Part shown: positions 7,890-17,126 of the stretch, piece by piece
How the letters are laid out: every line of letters begins with the position of its first letter
Position numbering within the stretch: position 1 is the stretch's first letter
DNA from: Bradyrhizobium sp. CSA207
GTDB taxonomy: Bacteria; Pseudomonadota; Alphaproteobacteria; Rhizobiales; Xanthobacteraceae
Direction: 5' to 3'
Assembly: GCF_029051685.1 (NCBI RefSeq)
Contig: NZ_JAACFT010000040.1
Coordinates: 1-64,000 of the forward strand
Length of the DNA stretch: 64,000 nucleotides
The notes under the pieces: model-generated
The model's input: the letters and a program-made list of their open reading frames with translations, nothing else
Databases searched by the model: none
What the model was told of the DNA's origin: nothing
Made by a program: the position numbers and the translations under genes

Positions 7890-9506
7890 TTACTCCGCCG
7901 CGAGCTTGACGTCCGGCGCGGCTGCACGCACCTCGGCGTCCACCTGGGCTTCGAACTTTGCAAAATTCTTCTGGAACATGCCGACCAGCGCGCGGGCGGT
8001 CTTGTCGAACTCGTCCTTGTCCTTCCAGGTGTTGACCGGGTTGAGGATCTCAGCCGGCACGCCCGGCAGCGCGGTCGGGACCGCGAAGCCGAAATACTTG
8101 TCGGTGCGGAATTCGACGTTGCGCAAGGAACCGTCGAGCGCCGCGGTGAGCAGCGCGCGCGTCACCTTGATCGGCATGCGCGAGCCGACACCATACTTGC
8201 CGCCGGTCCAGCCGGTGTTGACCAGCCAGCAGTCGACATTGTGCTGGGCGATCAGGTCGCGCAGCATGTTGCCGTAGACGGATGGATCGAGCGGCAGGAA
8301 CGGCGAGCCGAAGCAGGTGGAGAATTCCGGCTGCGGCTCGTTGCCGAGACCGCGCTCGGTGCCGGCAACCTTGGCGGTGTAGCCGGAGAGGAAGTGATAC
8401 ATCGCCTGCGCCGGCGACAGCTTGGCGATCGGCGGCAGCACGCCGAAGGCGTCGGCGGCGAGCATCACTACGTTCTTCGGCTGCGGCGCGCGGCCGGTGC
8501 GCGAGGCGTTCGGGATGAAGTCGAGCGGATAGGCCGAGCGCGTGTTCTCGGTCTTGGAGCCGTCGTCGAAATCGACCACGCGGGTGTCCTCGTCGAGCAC
8601 GCAATTCTCGAGCACCGCGCCGAAGCGCGTCGAGGCGGCGTAGATCTGGGGCTCGGCTTCCTGCGACAGTTTGATGCACTTGGCGTAGCAGCCGCCTTCG
8701 AAGTTGAACACGCCGTTCGGGCCCCAGCCGTGCTCGTCGTCACCGATCAGCGTGCGGTTGGGATCGGCGGATAGCGTCGTCTTGCCGGTGCCTGACAAGC
8801 CGAAGAAGACCGCGGTGTCGTCCTTGGCACCGACATTGGCCGAGCAATGCATCGGCATCACGCCGCGCTCGGGCAGGTAGTAGTTCAGCGTGGTGAAGAC
8901 CGACTTCTTCATCTCGCCGGCGTAATAGGAGCCGCCGATCAGCACGATCTTGCGGGCGAAGTCGATCGCAACGACGTTCTCTGAACGCACACCGTGGCGC
9001 TTGGGATCGGCGCGGAAGCTCGGCATGTCGATGATGGTGAGCTCCGGCACGAAGCTCGACAGCTCGATCGCCTCGGGGCGGATCAGGAGCGTGCGGATAA
9101 ACAGCGAATGCCAGGCCAGCTCGGTGAAGACGCGGGTCTTGATCCGGTAGGCGGGATCGGCGCCGCCATAGAGGTCTTGCGCGAACAGCGACTTGCCTTC
9201 GGCGTGCTTGAGGAAGTCCTGGTAGAGCGTCTCGAACTGCTCGGCGGTGATCGACTGGTTGCCGGCCCACCACATCTTCTTGTCGGTGGTGGCGTCACGC
9301 ACCGTGAACTTGTCCTTCGGACTGCGGCCGGTGAACTCGCCGGTGTCGGCGCAGAGCGCGCCGTCGGCGGACAGCACCGTCTCACCCTCGGAGAGCGAAT
9401 ATTGATAAAGCTGTGGCGCGCCGAGATTCCAGTGAACCCGTTTGAGATTCTTTAAGCCGAATTTGTCGGCGCCGAAGGCACCGTTGCGCACGCCCGTCTC
9501 TTGCAC
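7890..9506 (-). CDS. pckA: Phosphoenolpyruvate carboxykinase (ATP)
   Basis: A 538-residue ATP-dependent PEP carboxykinase that converts oxaloacetate to PEP in gluconeogenesis. The kinase loop GLSGTGKTT has its lysine at about 242. Other family motifs include FTGRSPKDKF, LIGDDEHGW and the metal-site segment GEMKKSVFT. The GTG at 9506 is chosen because GAGGAGG lies eight bases upstream; the open frame extends nine codons further without support. In many alphaproteobacteria pckA directly borders chvI. Here a CHAT protein gene and a HugZ-like gene separate them. Confidence 0.97.
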   Translation of the reverse strand: MQETGVRNGAFGADKFGLKNLKRVHWNLGAPQLYQYSLSEGETVLSADGALCADTGEFTGRSPKDKFTVRDATTDKKMWWAGNQSITAEQFETLYQDFLKHAEGKSLFAQDLYGGADPAYRIKTRVFTELAWHSLFIRTLLIRPEAIELSSFVPELTIIDMPSFRADPKRHGVRSENVVAIDFARKIVLIGGSYYAGEMKKSVFTTLNYYLPERGVMPMHCSANVGAKDDTAVFFGLSGTGKTTLSADPNRTLIGDDEHGWGPNGVFNFEGGCYAKCIKLSQEAEPQIYAASTRFGAVLENCVLDEDTRVVDFDDGSKTENTRSAYPLDFIPNASRTGRAPQPKNVVMLAADAFGVLPPIAKLSPAQAMYHFLSGYTAKVAGTERGLGNEPQPEFSTCFGSPFLPLDPSVYGNMLRDLIAQHNVDCWLVNTGWTGGKYGVGSRMPIKVTRALLTAALDGSLRNVEFRTDKYFGFAVPTALPGVPAEILNPVNTWKDKDEFDKTARALVGMFQKNFAKFEAQVDAEVRAAAPDVKLAAE

Positions 9507-9789
9507 GAAAAATCCTCCTCGAAGCCGCGACACTCAGCGCGATCATGGTTTGGCGCCGCCGCGGTCACCGTGAATAATAGGCCATCCGGCCTCGGCTGGA
9601 CGACCTAATAATGATGAACGCTGGCGTTGCCAAGCTGATCCCGCAGGATTTGGTTTATTCAAGGACCGCGCCAAACGTCGCGCATGTCTGCTCTGAGCAG
9701 GCGCATCGAGAAATTGCGGATGATCGCGCAACCAAATGCGCGATTCAGCGTTACATGTGGTTATTGCGACGCACAATCGCGAGACCGGT

Positions 9790-12384
9790 CTAGCGTACTG
9801 CACCTTCACCGATGAGCGCGAACGGCGCCCAGATGGCGGGATAAGCATTGCGCGGTGACGACGTGTCCTCGAGATAGGCCAGCATCGCACGCCGCAACGC
9901 TTCAGCACGACCCAATCCAGGTTCGTTTTTGAGCAGATCGAAAGTCGACGTGGTCAAGCGGGTGGCAGCTTCCGAATCCACGGCCCAATGCGAAGCCAAG
10001 AGCGCGCGCGCACCGGCATAGAAGAACGACCGCGCCAATCCCGACAGGGCCTCGGCGCCCGGCTTGTCGCCGGCGATGGTGTTACAGGCCGACAGCACCA
10101 CCCAATCCGCATTGAGCTTGAGCTGGGCGACTTCGCTTGCTGTCAGCAGGCCGTCGTCGAGCTCCGAGGGCTGATCGGGAATGGACAGCGCGAGCGACGG
10201 CTCGCCAAGACCCTTGACGTCGCCGGCGACGAGGCCGTGGGTCGCAAAGTAGATGATGCCGTATTGAGCAAGCGCTGCACGCTTGAGCGTCGTTTCGCTG
10301 GCGTCGCGGCCGAGATGAATATCGGCCTCGGCCGCGCCGACATCCCTGGCCACCGCGATCAGCTCGTCCGCGGTATCGGGCAGTTGCGGCAACGCCTGCG
10401 CAAGCCGCGCGCGATCGACACCCGCGCCCCGCCAGAAATCCGTATAGGCCACGGTCGCGATGCTGCGCACGGCCATCTTGCTGTTTGCAGCACGCCGGTC
10501 GGCGGGACCTTCCTGCGCGGGGTTGAACACGGGATCGCCAAAGCCCGTCATCGGCTTGGCGCCTTGGTCCTTGCGCGCGAACGCGCGGAGCGATTTGAGG
10601 CTGACGACCGACGGCAGCACCGACACGGCCTGACGCCGCAACAGCCAGGCGGCGTTGCGATAGCCTTCGAGCTTGTCCGGGATGGCAGCTTGCGGTCTCT
10701 CCGTGACAAGCAAATGAAACGGCAACGCGGTCAGCGCACCGGACGGCACGACCAGCAGGCTGCGTTTCTGCCTGGTCAGCGTCTCGACCGGGCCAAGCAG
10801 CGCGACATAGAGCTCGCTCGCGAGCGCAAGATCGAACAACCCCGATTTGTCGGAGGCGTCGCGCGCCTTGCCGACGTCGAGCCCTCTGCGGAATGCAGAC
10901 AGTTTCTGTGCCAGCGCATCCGCACCCAGCGGGATTTCCTTCCAGTCGACACCCTCGCGCGTGATCGCGATGACATAGCTTTGCTTGTCCACCACGGAGT
11001 AGAGCACCATCGCTTCGTCGGCCGACAGCAGCGGCTGGATGTCCTTCACCGTCAGCGGCAGCGGGTTCGAGAGCGAGGCATAGTCTGGAAACTCGACGGC
11101 GAGCGTCTTCTGCAAGCCCGCGCGCTCGTTTGCGATCGCCACGAGCCGGGCGCGGCTGCGTTGCTCGGACGCGACGTCGCGCTGTGCCGATTGCCTCGAC
11201 ACGGCAGTGATGATCGCCTTGTCGAGCGCCTCGGTCTCGGCCGCCAGATCCTGGTCCCGGCGCACGAGCTCGGCGAGCCGGTCGCTGCCGGCGGCGAGCC
11301 GCACCGCCAGCTTGTTCACGGCAGATGCGGCGGAGGATTGCGTGCCGCGCTGGATCGCCGCCAGCGCCTCATCCAGCGCTTTGTCGTCGGGTAACAGGTA
11401 TTGCTCCCGCGCAGCCAACAGGACAGGCAGCACGACGCGCAACTGCGCCCGATTGCTGGCGAGCGTCTTTTCGGCGAACGGCAAAGCAGCGGCGTTCCGC
11501 CCAGATGCATAGAGAAAATAGGCGAGGTTGCTGGTCGAGGTCGCAACGTCAGGATGATCCGGCCCGAGCGCGCGCTCGCGAATGATAAGCGCGCGGCGAT
11601 AGAGCGGCTCGGCATCGGCATAGCGCAGCTGGTGCTCGTAAAGCCCGGCAAGATTGTTGAGGGAGCGCGCGACGTCGGGGTGATCCGGCCCCAGCACCTT
11701 CTCGCGGATCGCGAGCGAGCGCTTGATCGGCGCTTCGGCATCCGCATCGCGGTTGAGATCGCGATAGAGCTGGCCGAGATTGTTCAGGAGCGTCGCGACC
11801 GCCGGATGCTCGGGGCCGCCGGCCTTCTGGTAGATCGCGAGCGCGCGCTGAAACAGCGGCTCGGCGTCCGCATAGTGCTCCTGCTTCACATAGAGCGTGG
11901 CGAGATTGTTACGGGACTGACCGACATCGGGATGCTCGCGCGACAGCGCCCTTTCGCGAATCGCGAGCGCGCGCCTGAACAGCGGCTCAGCCTCGGCGAA
12001 GCGGCTTTGCCGCTGATCGAGCGCGGCGAGATTGTTCAGCAGGGGCGCGATTTCGACGCTGTCGAGACCGACCGCCTTCTCCATCAGCGCGATGGCGCGC
12101 TTGTACAGCAGTTCGGCCTGATCGTCGTGACCCTGGTCGGCGTAGATCTGGGCAAGGTTGTTGAGCGCGGCGGAAAGATCGCGGTTGTTGCTGGTCTTCT
12201 CGAGGCTCGCCACCATGGCCTGCGCCAGCGGCAGCGCCTCCGAATATTTGCCGGCGCTCCTAAGCCCGTTGATCCGCGCGCTCTGCGCCGAGAGATCGCC
12301 CTTCTGGGCACGGCTGGGCGTGACCTGCGATGCGGTGATCGCAAGCGCCAGACCCGCGACCAGTGCCAAACGACGACGCGTCAT
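9790..12384 (-). CDS. Exported TPR-CHAT domain protease-like protein
   Basis: An 864-residue protein. A signal peptide covers about residues 1-28 (basic start, hydrophobic core, cleavage near SRA). About six TPR units of the 42-residue kinesin-light-chain type follow at about 35-330 (AEPLFRRALAIRERALGPDHPDVA repeats, written here as one consensus). A helical linker comes next, then a C-terminal CHAT domain at about 560-860 with the His-Cys dyad: YFATHG, His716, and LSACNT, Cys767. CHAT proteins are caspase-like peptidases. The ATG at 12384 follows GAGAGGA. Both catalytic residues are intact, so proteolysis in the periplasm or at the surface is plausible. Its target is unknown. Confidence 0.88.
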   Translation of the reverse strand: MTRRRLALVAGLALAITASQVTPSRAQKGDLSAQSARINGLRSAGKYSEALPLAQAMVASLEKTSNNRDLSAALNNLAQIYADQGHDDQAELLYKRAIALMEKAVGLDSVEIAPLLNNLAALDQRQSRFAEAEPLFRRALAIRERALSREHPDVGQSRNNLATLYVKQEHYADAEPLFQRALAIYQKAGGPEHPAVATLLNNLGQLYRDLNRDADAEAPIKRSLAIREKVLGPDHPDVARSLNNLAGLYEHQLRYADAEPLYRRALIIRERALGPDHPDVATSTSNLAYFLYASGRNAAALPFAEKTLASNRAQLRVVLPVLLAAREQYLLPDDKALDEALAAIQRGTQSSAASAVNKLAVRLAAGSDRLAELVRRDQDLAAETEALDKAIITAVSRQSAQRDVASEQRSRARLVAIANERAGLQKTLAVEFPDYASLSNPLPLTVKDIQPLLSADEAMVLYSVVDKQSYVIAITREGVDWKEIPLGADALAQKLSAFRRGLDVGKARDASDKSGLFDLALASELYVALLGPVETLTRQKRSLLVVPSGALTALPFHLLVTERPQAAIPDKLEGYRNAAWLLRRQAVSVLPSVVSLKSLRAFARKDQGAKPMTGFGDPVFNPAQEGPADRRAANSKMAVRSIATVAYTDFWRGAGVDRARLAQALPQLPDTADELIAVARDVGAAEADIHLGRDASETTLKRAALAQYGIIYFATHGLVAGDVKGLGEPSLALSIPDQPSELDDGLLTASEVAQLKLNADWVVLSACNTIAGDKPGAEALSGLARSFFYAGARALLASHWAVDSEAATRLTTSTFDLLKNEPGLGRAEALRRAMLAYLEDTSSPRNAYPAIWAPFALIGEGAVR

Positions 12385-12457
12385 GAATCCTCTCGCTGCC
12401 AATCAGACCGGCTACGGTCTTGGGTCGCGGCGATGCACGGGAGCGTTCAATTTATCG

Positions 12458-13192
12458 CTAGTCGGCTTTTGCGCGCGCTTCGCCCGCCAGGCGGACCAAC
12501 ATCTTCCGCAGCGCCGTGCCGCTGGTCACCCGCTCCGGGAACTCCAGCCGCAGCGCGGTCTGGCCATCCTGCATGTCGAGGCCCTCGGGGTCGCAGCCTG
12601 TGCAGCGCCAGTCGCCCTCGGCCGCGCCGAGGAGCTTTGTCGCATAGAGGCCCATGGTGTCGCGATGGTCGGCATTCATGTGCTCGACTGCTCCCTCCTC
12701 TGCCGCTAGCAGATCCTCGGCGCCCGTGAGGTCCGTCAGGAATTGCTCAGGCTTGAGATCGACGATGCGGCCAAAGCCGGCGACCAGATGGGTTGCCGTG
12801 GGCCGAACCCGGAAGAAAGAGAAATCCTTAAAAGAAACAAAGGCTTCTGCCGACGGATGGGCATTGAGATACCGCCGCTGCAGCAGGTCCGTCTCGGCGT
12901 CGGCCTGTTCCGCCCGGCCGGACAGCATGATCCGGGCGCCTTCAAGCGGATCGCCCGCCGCCCGCTCGTCCAGCATCAGGGAGACCCTGGGGTCGGCCAG
13001 GATATTTCTGGTGTGAACGGCCAGGCGCGAGATCAGGAGGATGGGAGAGCCGTCGGGGTGGCTGGCCAGATTGACCAGGGAACAATAGGGATCGCCGCTT
13101 CCGGCCATCAGAGTGGCTAAGGCCCCCTGCCGGGAACGCCTGAGCAGCGATTTGGCGAGCTTTCCAGGGTCGAAATCGGGGGTCGGTTCCAT
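12458..13192 (-). CDS. HugZ-like pyridoxamine oxidase-fold protein
   Basis: A 244-residue protein. The N-terminal split-barrel FMN-binding fold spans about 15-145 (RRSRQGALATLMAGSGDPYCSLV read as two blocks, SRLAVHTRNILADPRVSL). A C-terminal DUF2470-type domain follows (AEEGAVEHMNADHRDTM, about 165-181). This two-domain form matches the HugZ/pyridoxamine 5'-phosphate oxidase-related family; some members degrade heme, but most are uncharacterised. It starts at ATG 13192 and is divergent from chvI. Heme oxygenase activity is not established here. Confidence 0.8.
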   Translation of the reverse strand: MEPTPDFDPGKLAKSLLRRSRQGALATLMAGSGDPYCSLVNLASHPDGSPILLISRLAVHTRNILADPRVSLMLDERAAGDPLEGARIMLSGRAEQADAETDLLQRRYLNAHPSAEAFVSFKDFSFFRVRPTATHLVAGFGRIVDLKPEQFLTDLTGAEDLLAAEEGAVEHMNADHRDTMGLYATKLLGAAEGDWRCTGCDPEGLDMQDGQTALRLEFPERVTSGTALRKMLVRLAGEARAKAD

Positions 13193-13290
13193 GGCTTTCT
13201 CGGGTCAGGTGGTTGCAAGGGGGGTCTTTTTTCGGGTAAACGGGGATCCGGTTATGGGTCGACATGCGGCGGATCTGCCGTGTTTCGCGG

Positions 13291-13337
13291 AACTTGGTCA
13301 CACTTCAGCCCAGCTTGCATTGCTCGGTGACAAAGTT
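13291..13337. promoter_or_regulatory. Inverted repeat upstream of chvI
   Basis: AACTTGGTCAC at 13291-13301 and GTGACAAAGTT at 13327-13337 are reverse complements with one mismatch, separated by 25 bases. They lie between the divergent HugZ-like gene and chvI and could be a regulator-binding pair. The binding protein is unknown. Confidence 0.4.
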
Positions 13338-13340
13338 CGA

Positions 13341-13374
13341 ACTCCAAGTTCGGGACCACTCCAAGTTCGGGACC
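13341..13374. repeat. Perfect 17-bp tandem duplication upstream of chvI
   Basis: ACTCCAAGTTCGGGACC occurs twice head to tail (13341-13357 and 13358-13374) with no mismatch, about 70 bases before the chvI start. It may duplicate a promoter or regulator element. Confidence 0.85.
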
Positions 13375-13446
13375 CATGTATGCGGCGCATCACTGGATTG
13401 CTCGCCGTTTAAGCCACGATCCAAACGGAAAGCAGAAAGCAGGCTC

Positions 13447-14148
13447 ATGCCCACAATCGCTTTGGTCGACGACGACCGCAACATTCTCACATCCGTCTCG
13501 ATCGCGCTGGAAGCGGAAGGCTACCGCATCATGACCTACACCGACGGCGCCTCTGCGCTGGACGGTTTCCGCACCACCCAGCCCGATCTTGCCATCCTCG
13601 ACATCAAGATGCCGCGCATGGACGGCATGGAGACGCTGCGCCGGCTGCGGCAGAAATCCGACCTGCCGGTGATTTTCCTCACCTCCAAGGACGAGGAGAT
13701 CGACGAACTGTTCGGTCTCAAGATGGGCGCCGACGATTTCATCCGCAAACCGTTCTCGCAGCGCCTGCTGGTCGAGCGTGTCAAGGCGGTGCTGCGCCGC
13801 TCGGCGCCGAAGGACCCGACCGTCGCCCCGAAGGAGAACGACGCCAAGGCACTCGATCGCGGCCTGCTGCGCATGGATCCGGAACGGCATACCTGCACCT
13901 GGAAGAACGAGCCGGTGACGCTGACCGTTACCGAATTCCTGATCCTCCAGGCGCTGGCGACCCGGCCCGGCGTGGTGAAGAGCCGCAACGCGCTGATGGA
14001 CGCCGCCTATGACGACCAAGTCTATGTCGACGACCGCACCATTGACAGCCACATCAAGCGGCTGCGCAAGAAGTTCAAGGTGGTCGACAACGAGTTCGAG
14101 ATGATCGAGACGCTCTACGGCGTCGGTTACCGTTTCAAGGAAGCCTGA
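13447..14148 (+). CDS. chvI: Response regulator ChvI
   Basis: A 233-residue OmpR-family regulator. The receiver domain covers about 1-120 with acidic residues DDD at 8-10, phospho-acceptor Asp52 (LDIKMPRMDG) and KPFSQRLL. A winged-helix DNA-binding domain covers about 135-230 (TVTEFLILQALATRPG, VDDRTIDSHIKRLRKKF, YGVGYRF). The ATG at 13447 starts the receiver domain exactly; the open frame upstream runs through the tandem repeat. In alphaproteobacteria ChvI with ChvG controls envelope and acid-stress responses and host association. It is followed by chvG 115 bases downstream. Confidence 0.95.
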   Translation: MPTIALVDDDRNILTSVSIALEAEGYRIMTYTDGASALDGFRTTQPDLAILDIKMPRMDGMETLRRLRQKSDLPVIFLTSKDEEIDELFGLKMGADDFIRKPFSQRLLVERVKAVLRRSAPKDPTVAPKENDAKALDRGLLRMDPERHTCTWKNEPVTLTVTEFLILQALATRPGVVKSRNALMDAAYDDQVYVDDRTIDSHIKRLRKKFKVVDNEFEMIETLYGVGYRFKEA

Positions 14149-14263
14149 GGCGCGCGCCTTCACGAACCACGAGGGCATCGCCGGTTCTGATTCCATCGGA
14201 ACCGGGATGGCTCTAGGATGCGGGGACTTGATCGCACGAGCTGTGCCAACGCGGGCGTAAGCA

Positions 14264-16069
14264 TTGCTTGACCGAACGCAGCCTCATTCGAACCGGAACG
14301 CCCGGGATGTCGCATCCGATGGCGGCCCGGAGCACGTGGCCGAGGACAAGCCGGTCGCGCAGGGCTGGCGGCCGCTCAACTGGCTGAAGCGCGCCGGGCA
14401 GTTCTTCTTCGCGCTGTCCTTCTCGAGCCTGACCCGCCGTATCGTCTCGCTCAACCTGGCGGGCCTCGTCGCGCTGGTCGCGAGCATCCTGTACCTGTCG
14501 CAGTTCCGCGCCGGCCTGATCGACGCGCGCGCGCAGAGCCTGCTGGTGCAGGCCGAGATCATCGCCGGCGCGATCGCGGCCTCCGCAACCGTGCAGACCA
14601 ATGCCATCACCATCGACCCGGACCGGCTGCTCGACCTCAAGCCGGGCGAGACCTATGGCGGGCCGGACGACTATTCGCCGCTGGACTTCCCGATCAATCC
14701 GGAGCGCGTGGCGCCGGTGCTGCGCACGCTGATCTCGCCGACCAAGACGCGCGCCCGCATCTACGATCCCAACGGCAGCCTGCTGCTCGACAGCCGCAAC
14801 CTCGAAAACGTGCTGCGCTACGATCTGCCGCCGCCCTCCGCCGAGAAGCCCGGCATCGTCGAGCGCGGCATGGTCGCGGTGCGCACCTGGCTGAACCGCG
14901 GCGACCTGCCGCTCTATCGCGAGCTCGGGCCCGAGAACGGCAACGGCTATGCGGAAGTGGGCGATGCGCTCCAGGGCCAGAAGCGCTCGATGGTGCGGGT
15001 CAATCCGCGCGGCGAGGTGATCGTCTCGGTCGCGGTCCCCGTGCTGCGCTCGCGTGCCATCCATGGCGCGCTGATGCTGTCGACGCAGGGCGACGATATC
15101 GACCAGATGGTCACCGCCGAGCGCCTGGCGATCCTCAAGGTGGGCGGCGTCGCCGCCGCCGTCATGATCATGCTGTCGCTGCTGCTCGCCAGCACCATCG
15201 CGGGCCCGGTGCGCCGGCTCGCCGACAGCGCCGAGCGCGTCCGCCGCCGCATCAAGAGCCGCGTCGAGATCCCCGACTTCACCCGCCGCCGCGACGAGAT
15301 CGGCCATCTCTCCGGCGCGCTGCGCGACATGACCAACGCGCTCTACAAGCGGATCGAGGCGATCGAGATGTTCGCCGCCGACGTCGCCCATGAGCTGAAG
15401 AACCCGCTGACCTCGCTGCGCTCCGCGGTCGAGACGCTGCCGCTTGCCCGCAACGAGAACAGCCGCGCCCGCCTGCTCGAAGTGATCGAGCATGACGTCA
15501 AGCGGCTGGACCGGCTGATCTCCGACATCTCGGATGCGAGCCGGCTCGATGCCGAATTGCAGCGGCAGGACGCCATTCCGGTCGATCTGCGCCGCCTGCT
15601 GACGACGCTCGTGTCGGTCGCCAACGAGACCAAACTCGGTCACGACGTTGCGGTCGAAGCGCGCTTCGAGGGCCGCAGCCCGACCGACATTTTCGCCGTG
15701 ACTGGTCATGATTCACGGCTCGGGCAGGTCGTCTCCAACCTGCTTTCCAACGCACAGTCCTTCTCCGAGCCCGGCAGCAGGGTGCGCCTCACCTGCCGCC
15801 GCGTGCGCGGAGAAATCGAAATCGTGATCGACGACGACGGCCCCGGCATCCGCGACGACGCGCTGGAGCGCATCTTCGAGCGCTTCTACACCGACCGTCC
15901 GCATCAGGGTTTCGGCCAGAACTCCGGCCTCGGGCTGTCGATCTCCAAGCAGATCGTCGACGCCCATGGCGGGCGCATCTGGGCCGAGAATCGCGCAGGT
16001 CCCGCGGACGCTGACGGCGCGCCGACGGTTGCTGGCGCGCACTTCGTGGTGAGGCTGCCGGCGCTATGA
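14264..16069 (+). CDS. chvG: Sensor histidine kinase ChvG
   Basis: A 601-residue inner-membrane kinase partnering ChvI. A first membrane segment is at about 58-80 and a second at about 293-313. The periplasmic sensor region lies between them, followed by HAMP, the H-box ADVAHELKNPLTSLRSA with His376, and the ATPase domain (NLLSNAQSFS, DDDGPGIRDD, GLGLSISKQIV). The start is uncertain. TTG at 14264 has little ribosome-site support; GTG at 14336 behind CGGAG would remove 24 residues without touching any domain. The last four bases overlap hprK. Confidence 0.95.
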   Translation: MLDRTQPHSNRNARDVASDGGPEHVAEDKPVAQGWRPLNWLKRAGQFFFALSFSSLTRRIVSLNLAGLVALVASILYLSQFRAGLIDARAQSLLVQAEIIAGAIAASATVQTNAITIDPDRLLDLKPGETYGGPDDYSPLDFPINPERVAPVLRTLISPTKTRARIYDPNGSLLLDSRNLENVLRYDLPPPSAEKPGIVERGMVAVRTWLNRGDLPLYRELGPENGNGYAEVGDALQGQKRSMVRVNPRGEVIVSVAVPVLRSRAIHGALMLSTQGDDIDQMVTAERLAILKVGGVAAAVMIMLSLLLASTIAGPVRRLADSAERVRRRIKSRVEIPDFTRRRDEIGHLSGALRDMTNALYKRIEAIEMFAADVAHELKNPLTSLRSAVETLPLARNENSRARLLEVIEHDVKRLDRLISDISDASRLDAELQRQDAIPVDLRRLLTTLVSVANETKLGHDVAVEARFEGRSPTDIFAVTGHDSRLGQVVSNLLSNAQSFSEPGSRVRLTCRRVRGEIEIVIDDDGPGIRDDALERIFERFYTDRPHQGFGQNSGLGLSISKQIVDAHGGRIWAENRAGPADADGAPTVAGAHFVVRLPAL

Positions 16070-16590
16070 GCGAAGGCGGCCCCAGCGTTCACGCCTCCGC
16101 CGTCAGGGTCGGGAATCTGGCGGTGCTGATCCGCGGGCCCTCGGGCGCCGGCAAGTCGCGGCTAGCCTTCGATTTGATCATGGCAGGGCGCGCGGGGGTG
16201 GTCGAAAGGGCCGTTCTGGTCGGCGACGACCGTGTCCATCTTGCGACAGTCGGCGATGAAATTGTGGTTCGCCCCGTCCACGTGTTGGCCGGGCTGATCG
16301 AGGTCCGGGGGCTGGGAATCCGGCGCTGCGACTTCGTGGAGCATGCGACGGTCGGCCTCGTTGTCGATCTGGACGCGGACGACGCGGAGCGCCTGCCGCC
16401 GCCCGAATCGCTGAAAATAAGCCTCTCCGGTGTCGAAATACCGCGAATCCCGGTCGCTCGCGGCTATTCGCCCCTCCCACTGGTTGTTGCGGCCTTGACC
16501 ACTACCAAGAGTTCATCTTCGGTTAACGCTCCCGGCGATTGTTTGAAGGGAAATGGTAACCATATGAACCCCACTATCGCGACCGAGTAG
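16066..16590 (+). CDS. hprK: HPr kinase/phosphorylase, short alphaproteobacterial type
   Basis: A 174-residue protein holding only the catalytic domain of HprK; the N-terminal domain of Gram-positive enzymes is absent, as is usual in alphaproteobacteria. The P-loop GPSGAGKSRL is at about 24-33 and VGDDRVHL and VRGLGIRR form the downstream active region. It phosphorylates or dephosphorylates a serine of HPr. Its ATG overlaps the chvG stop codon, so translation is probably coupled and the two-component and PTS regulatory genes are co-expressed. Confidence 0.9.
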   Translation: MSEGGPSVHASAVRVGNLAVLIRGPSGAGKSRLAFDLIMAGRAGVVERAVLVGDDRVHLATVGDEIVVRPVHVLAGLIEVRGLGIRRCDFVEHATVGLVVDLDADDAERLPPPESLKISLSGVEIPRIPVARGYSPLPLVVAALTTTKSSSSVNAPGDCLKGNGNHMNPTIATE

Positions 16591-16724
16591 ACCGGCGCAG
16601 CTCCCCTCATCCATCCGTCTAGATTCAGGGAGATACGCAACATCCCCTCTTGCGCGGGGGCTCTGGATGGTCAAAGTGGCGCGTTCGTGCGGTGCACCAA
16701 AAGCGCCCGCGAGGAGTTTTTCCG

Positions 16725-17126
16725 ATGATTGGTCTAGTACTTGTGACCCACGGGCGCCTTGCCGACGAATTCAAGGCAGCGCTTGAACATGTCATGGGCC
16801 CGCAAAAGCAAATCGAAGCGATCACGATCGGTGCCGAGGATGATTCCGATCTCTGTCGAAGCGACATCATCGAGGCGGTTAACCGCGTCGATTCCGGCGA
16901 CGGGGTTGCGATCCTCACCGACATGTTCGGCGGCACCCCATCCAACCTTGCAATATCCTGTATGAGCCGGCCGAAGGTCGAGGTGCTCGCGGGCATCAAC
17001 CTTCCCATGCTGGTGAAGCTCGCCAAGGTGCGCGAGGAGCGTTCGCTGCCCGATGCGATCGCGATGGCTCAGGAAGCGGGCCGCAAATACGTCACCATCG
17101 CCAGCCGCGTGCTCGCCGGCAAATGA
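16725..17126 (+). CDS. PTS EIIA domain protein, mannose/fructose type
   Basis: A 133-residue single-domain EIIA of the mannose class. MIGLVLVTHGRLADEF at the start carries phospho-acceptor His9, and LTDMFGGTPSNLA is the family signature. With no EIIB or EIIC gene nearby it is expected to be regulatory rather than a sugar transporter part. The ATG at 16725 follows GAGGAG by nine bases. It overlaps the HPr gene by four bases and follows hprK by 134 bases. Confidence 0.93.
   Translation: MIGLVLVTHGRLADEFKAALEHVMGPQKQIEAITIGAEDDSDLCRSDIIEAVNRVDSGDGVAILTDMFGGTPSNLAISCMSRPKVEVLAGINLPMLVKLAKVREERSLPDAIAMAQEAGRKYVTIASRVLAGK

Noticed and set aside
9988..11394. 468-codon open frame on the + strand
   Set aside because: Antisense to the CHAT protein gene; no recognisable fold and no ribosome site.
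14213..15709. 498-codon open frame on the - strand
   Set aside because: Antisense shadow of chvG; composition typical of reversed GC-rich coding DNA.
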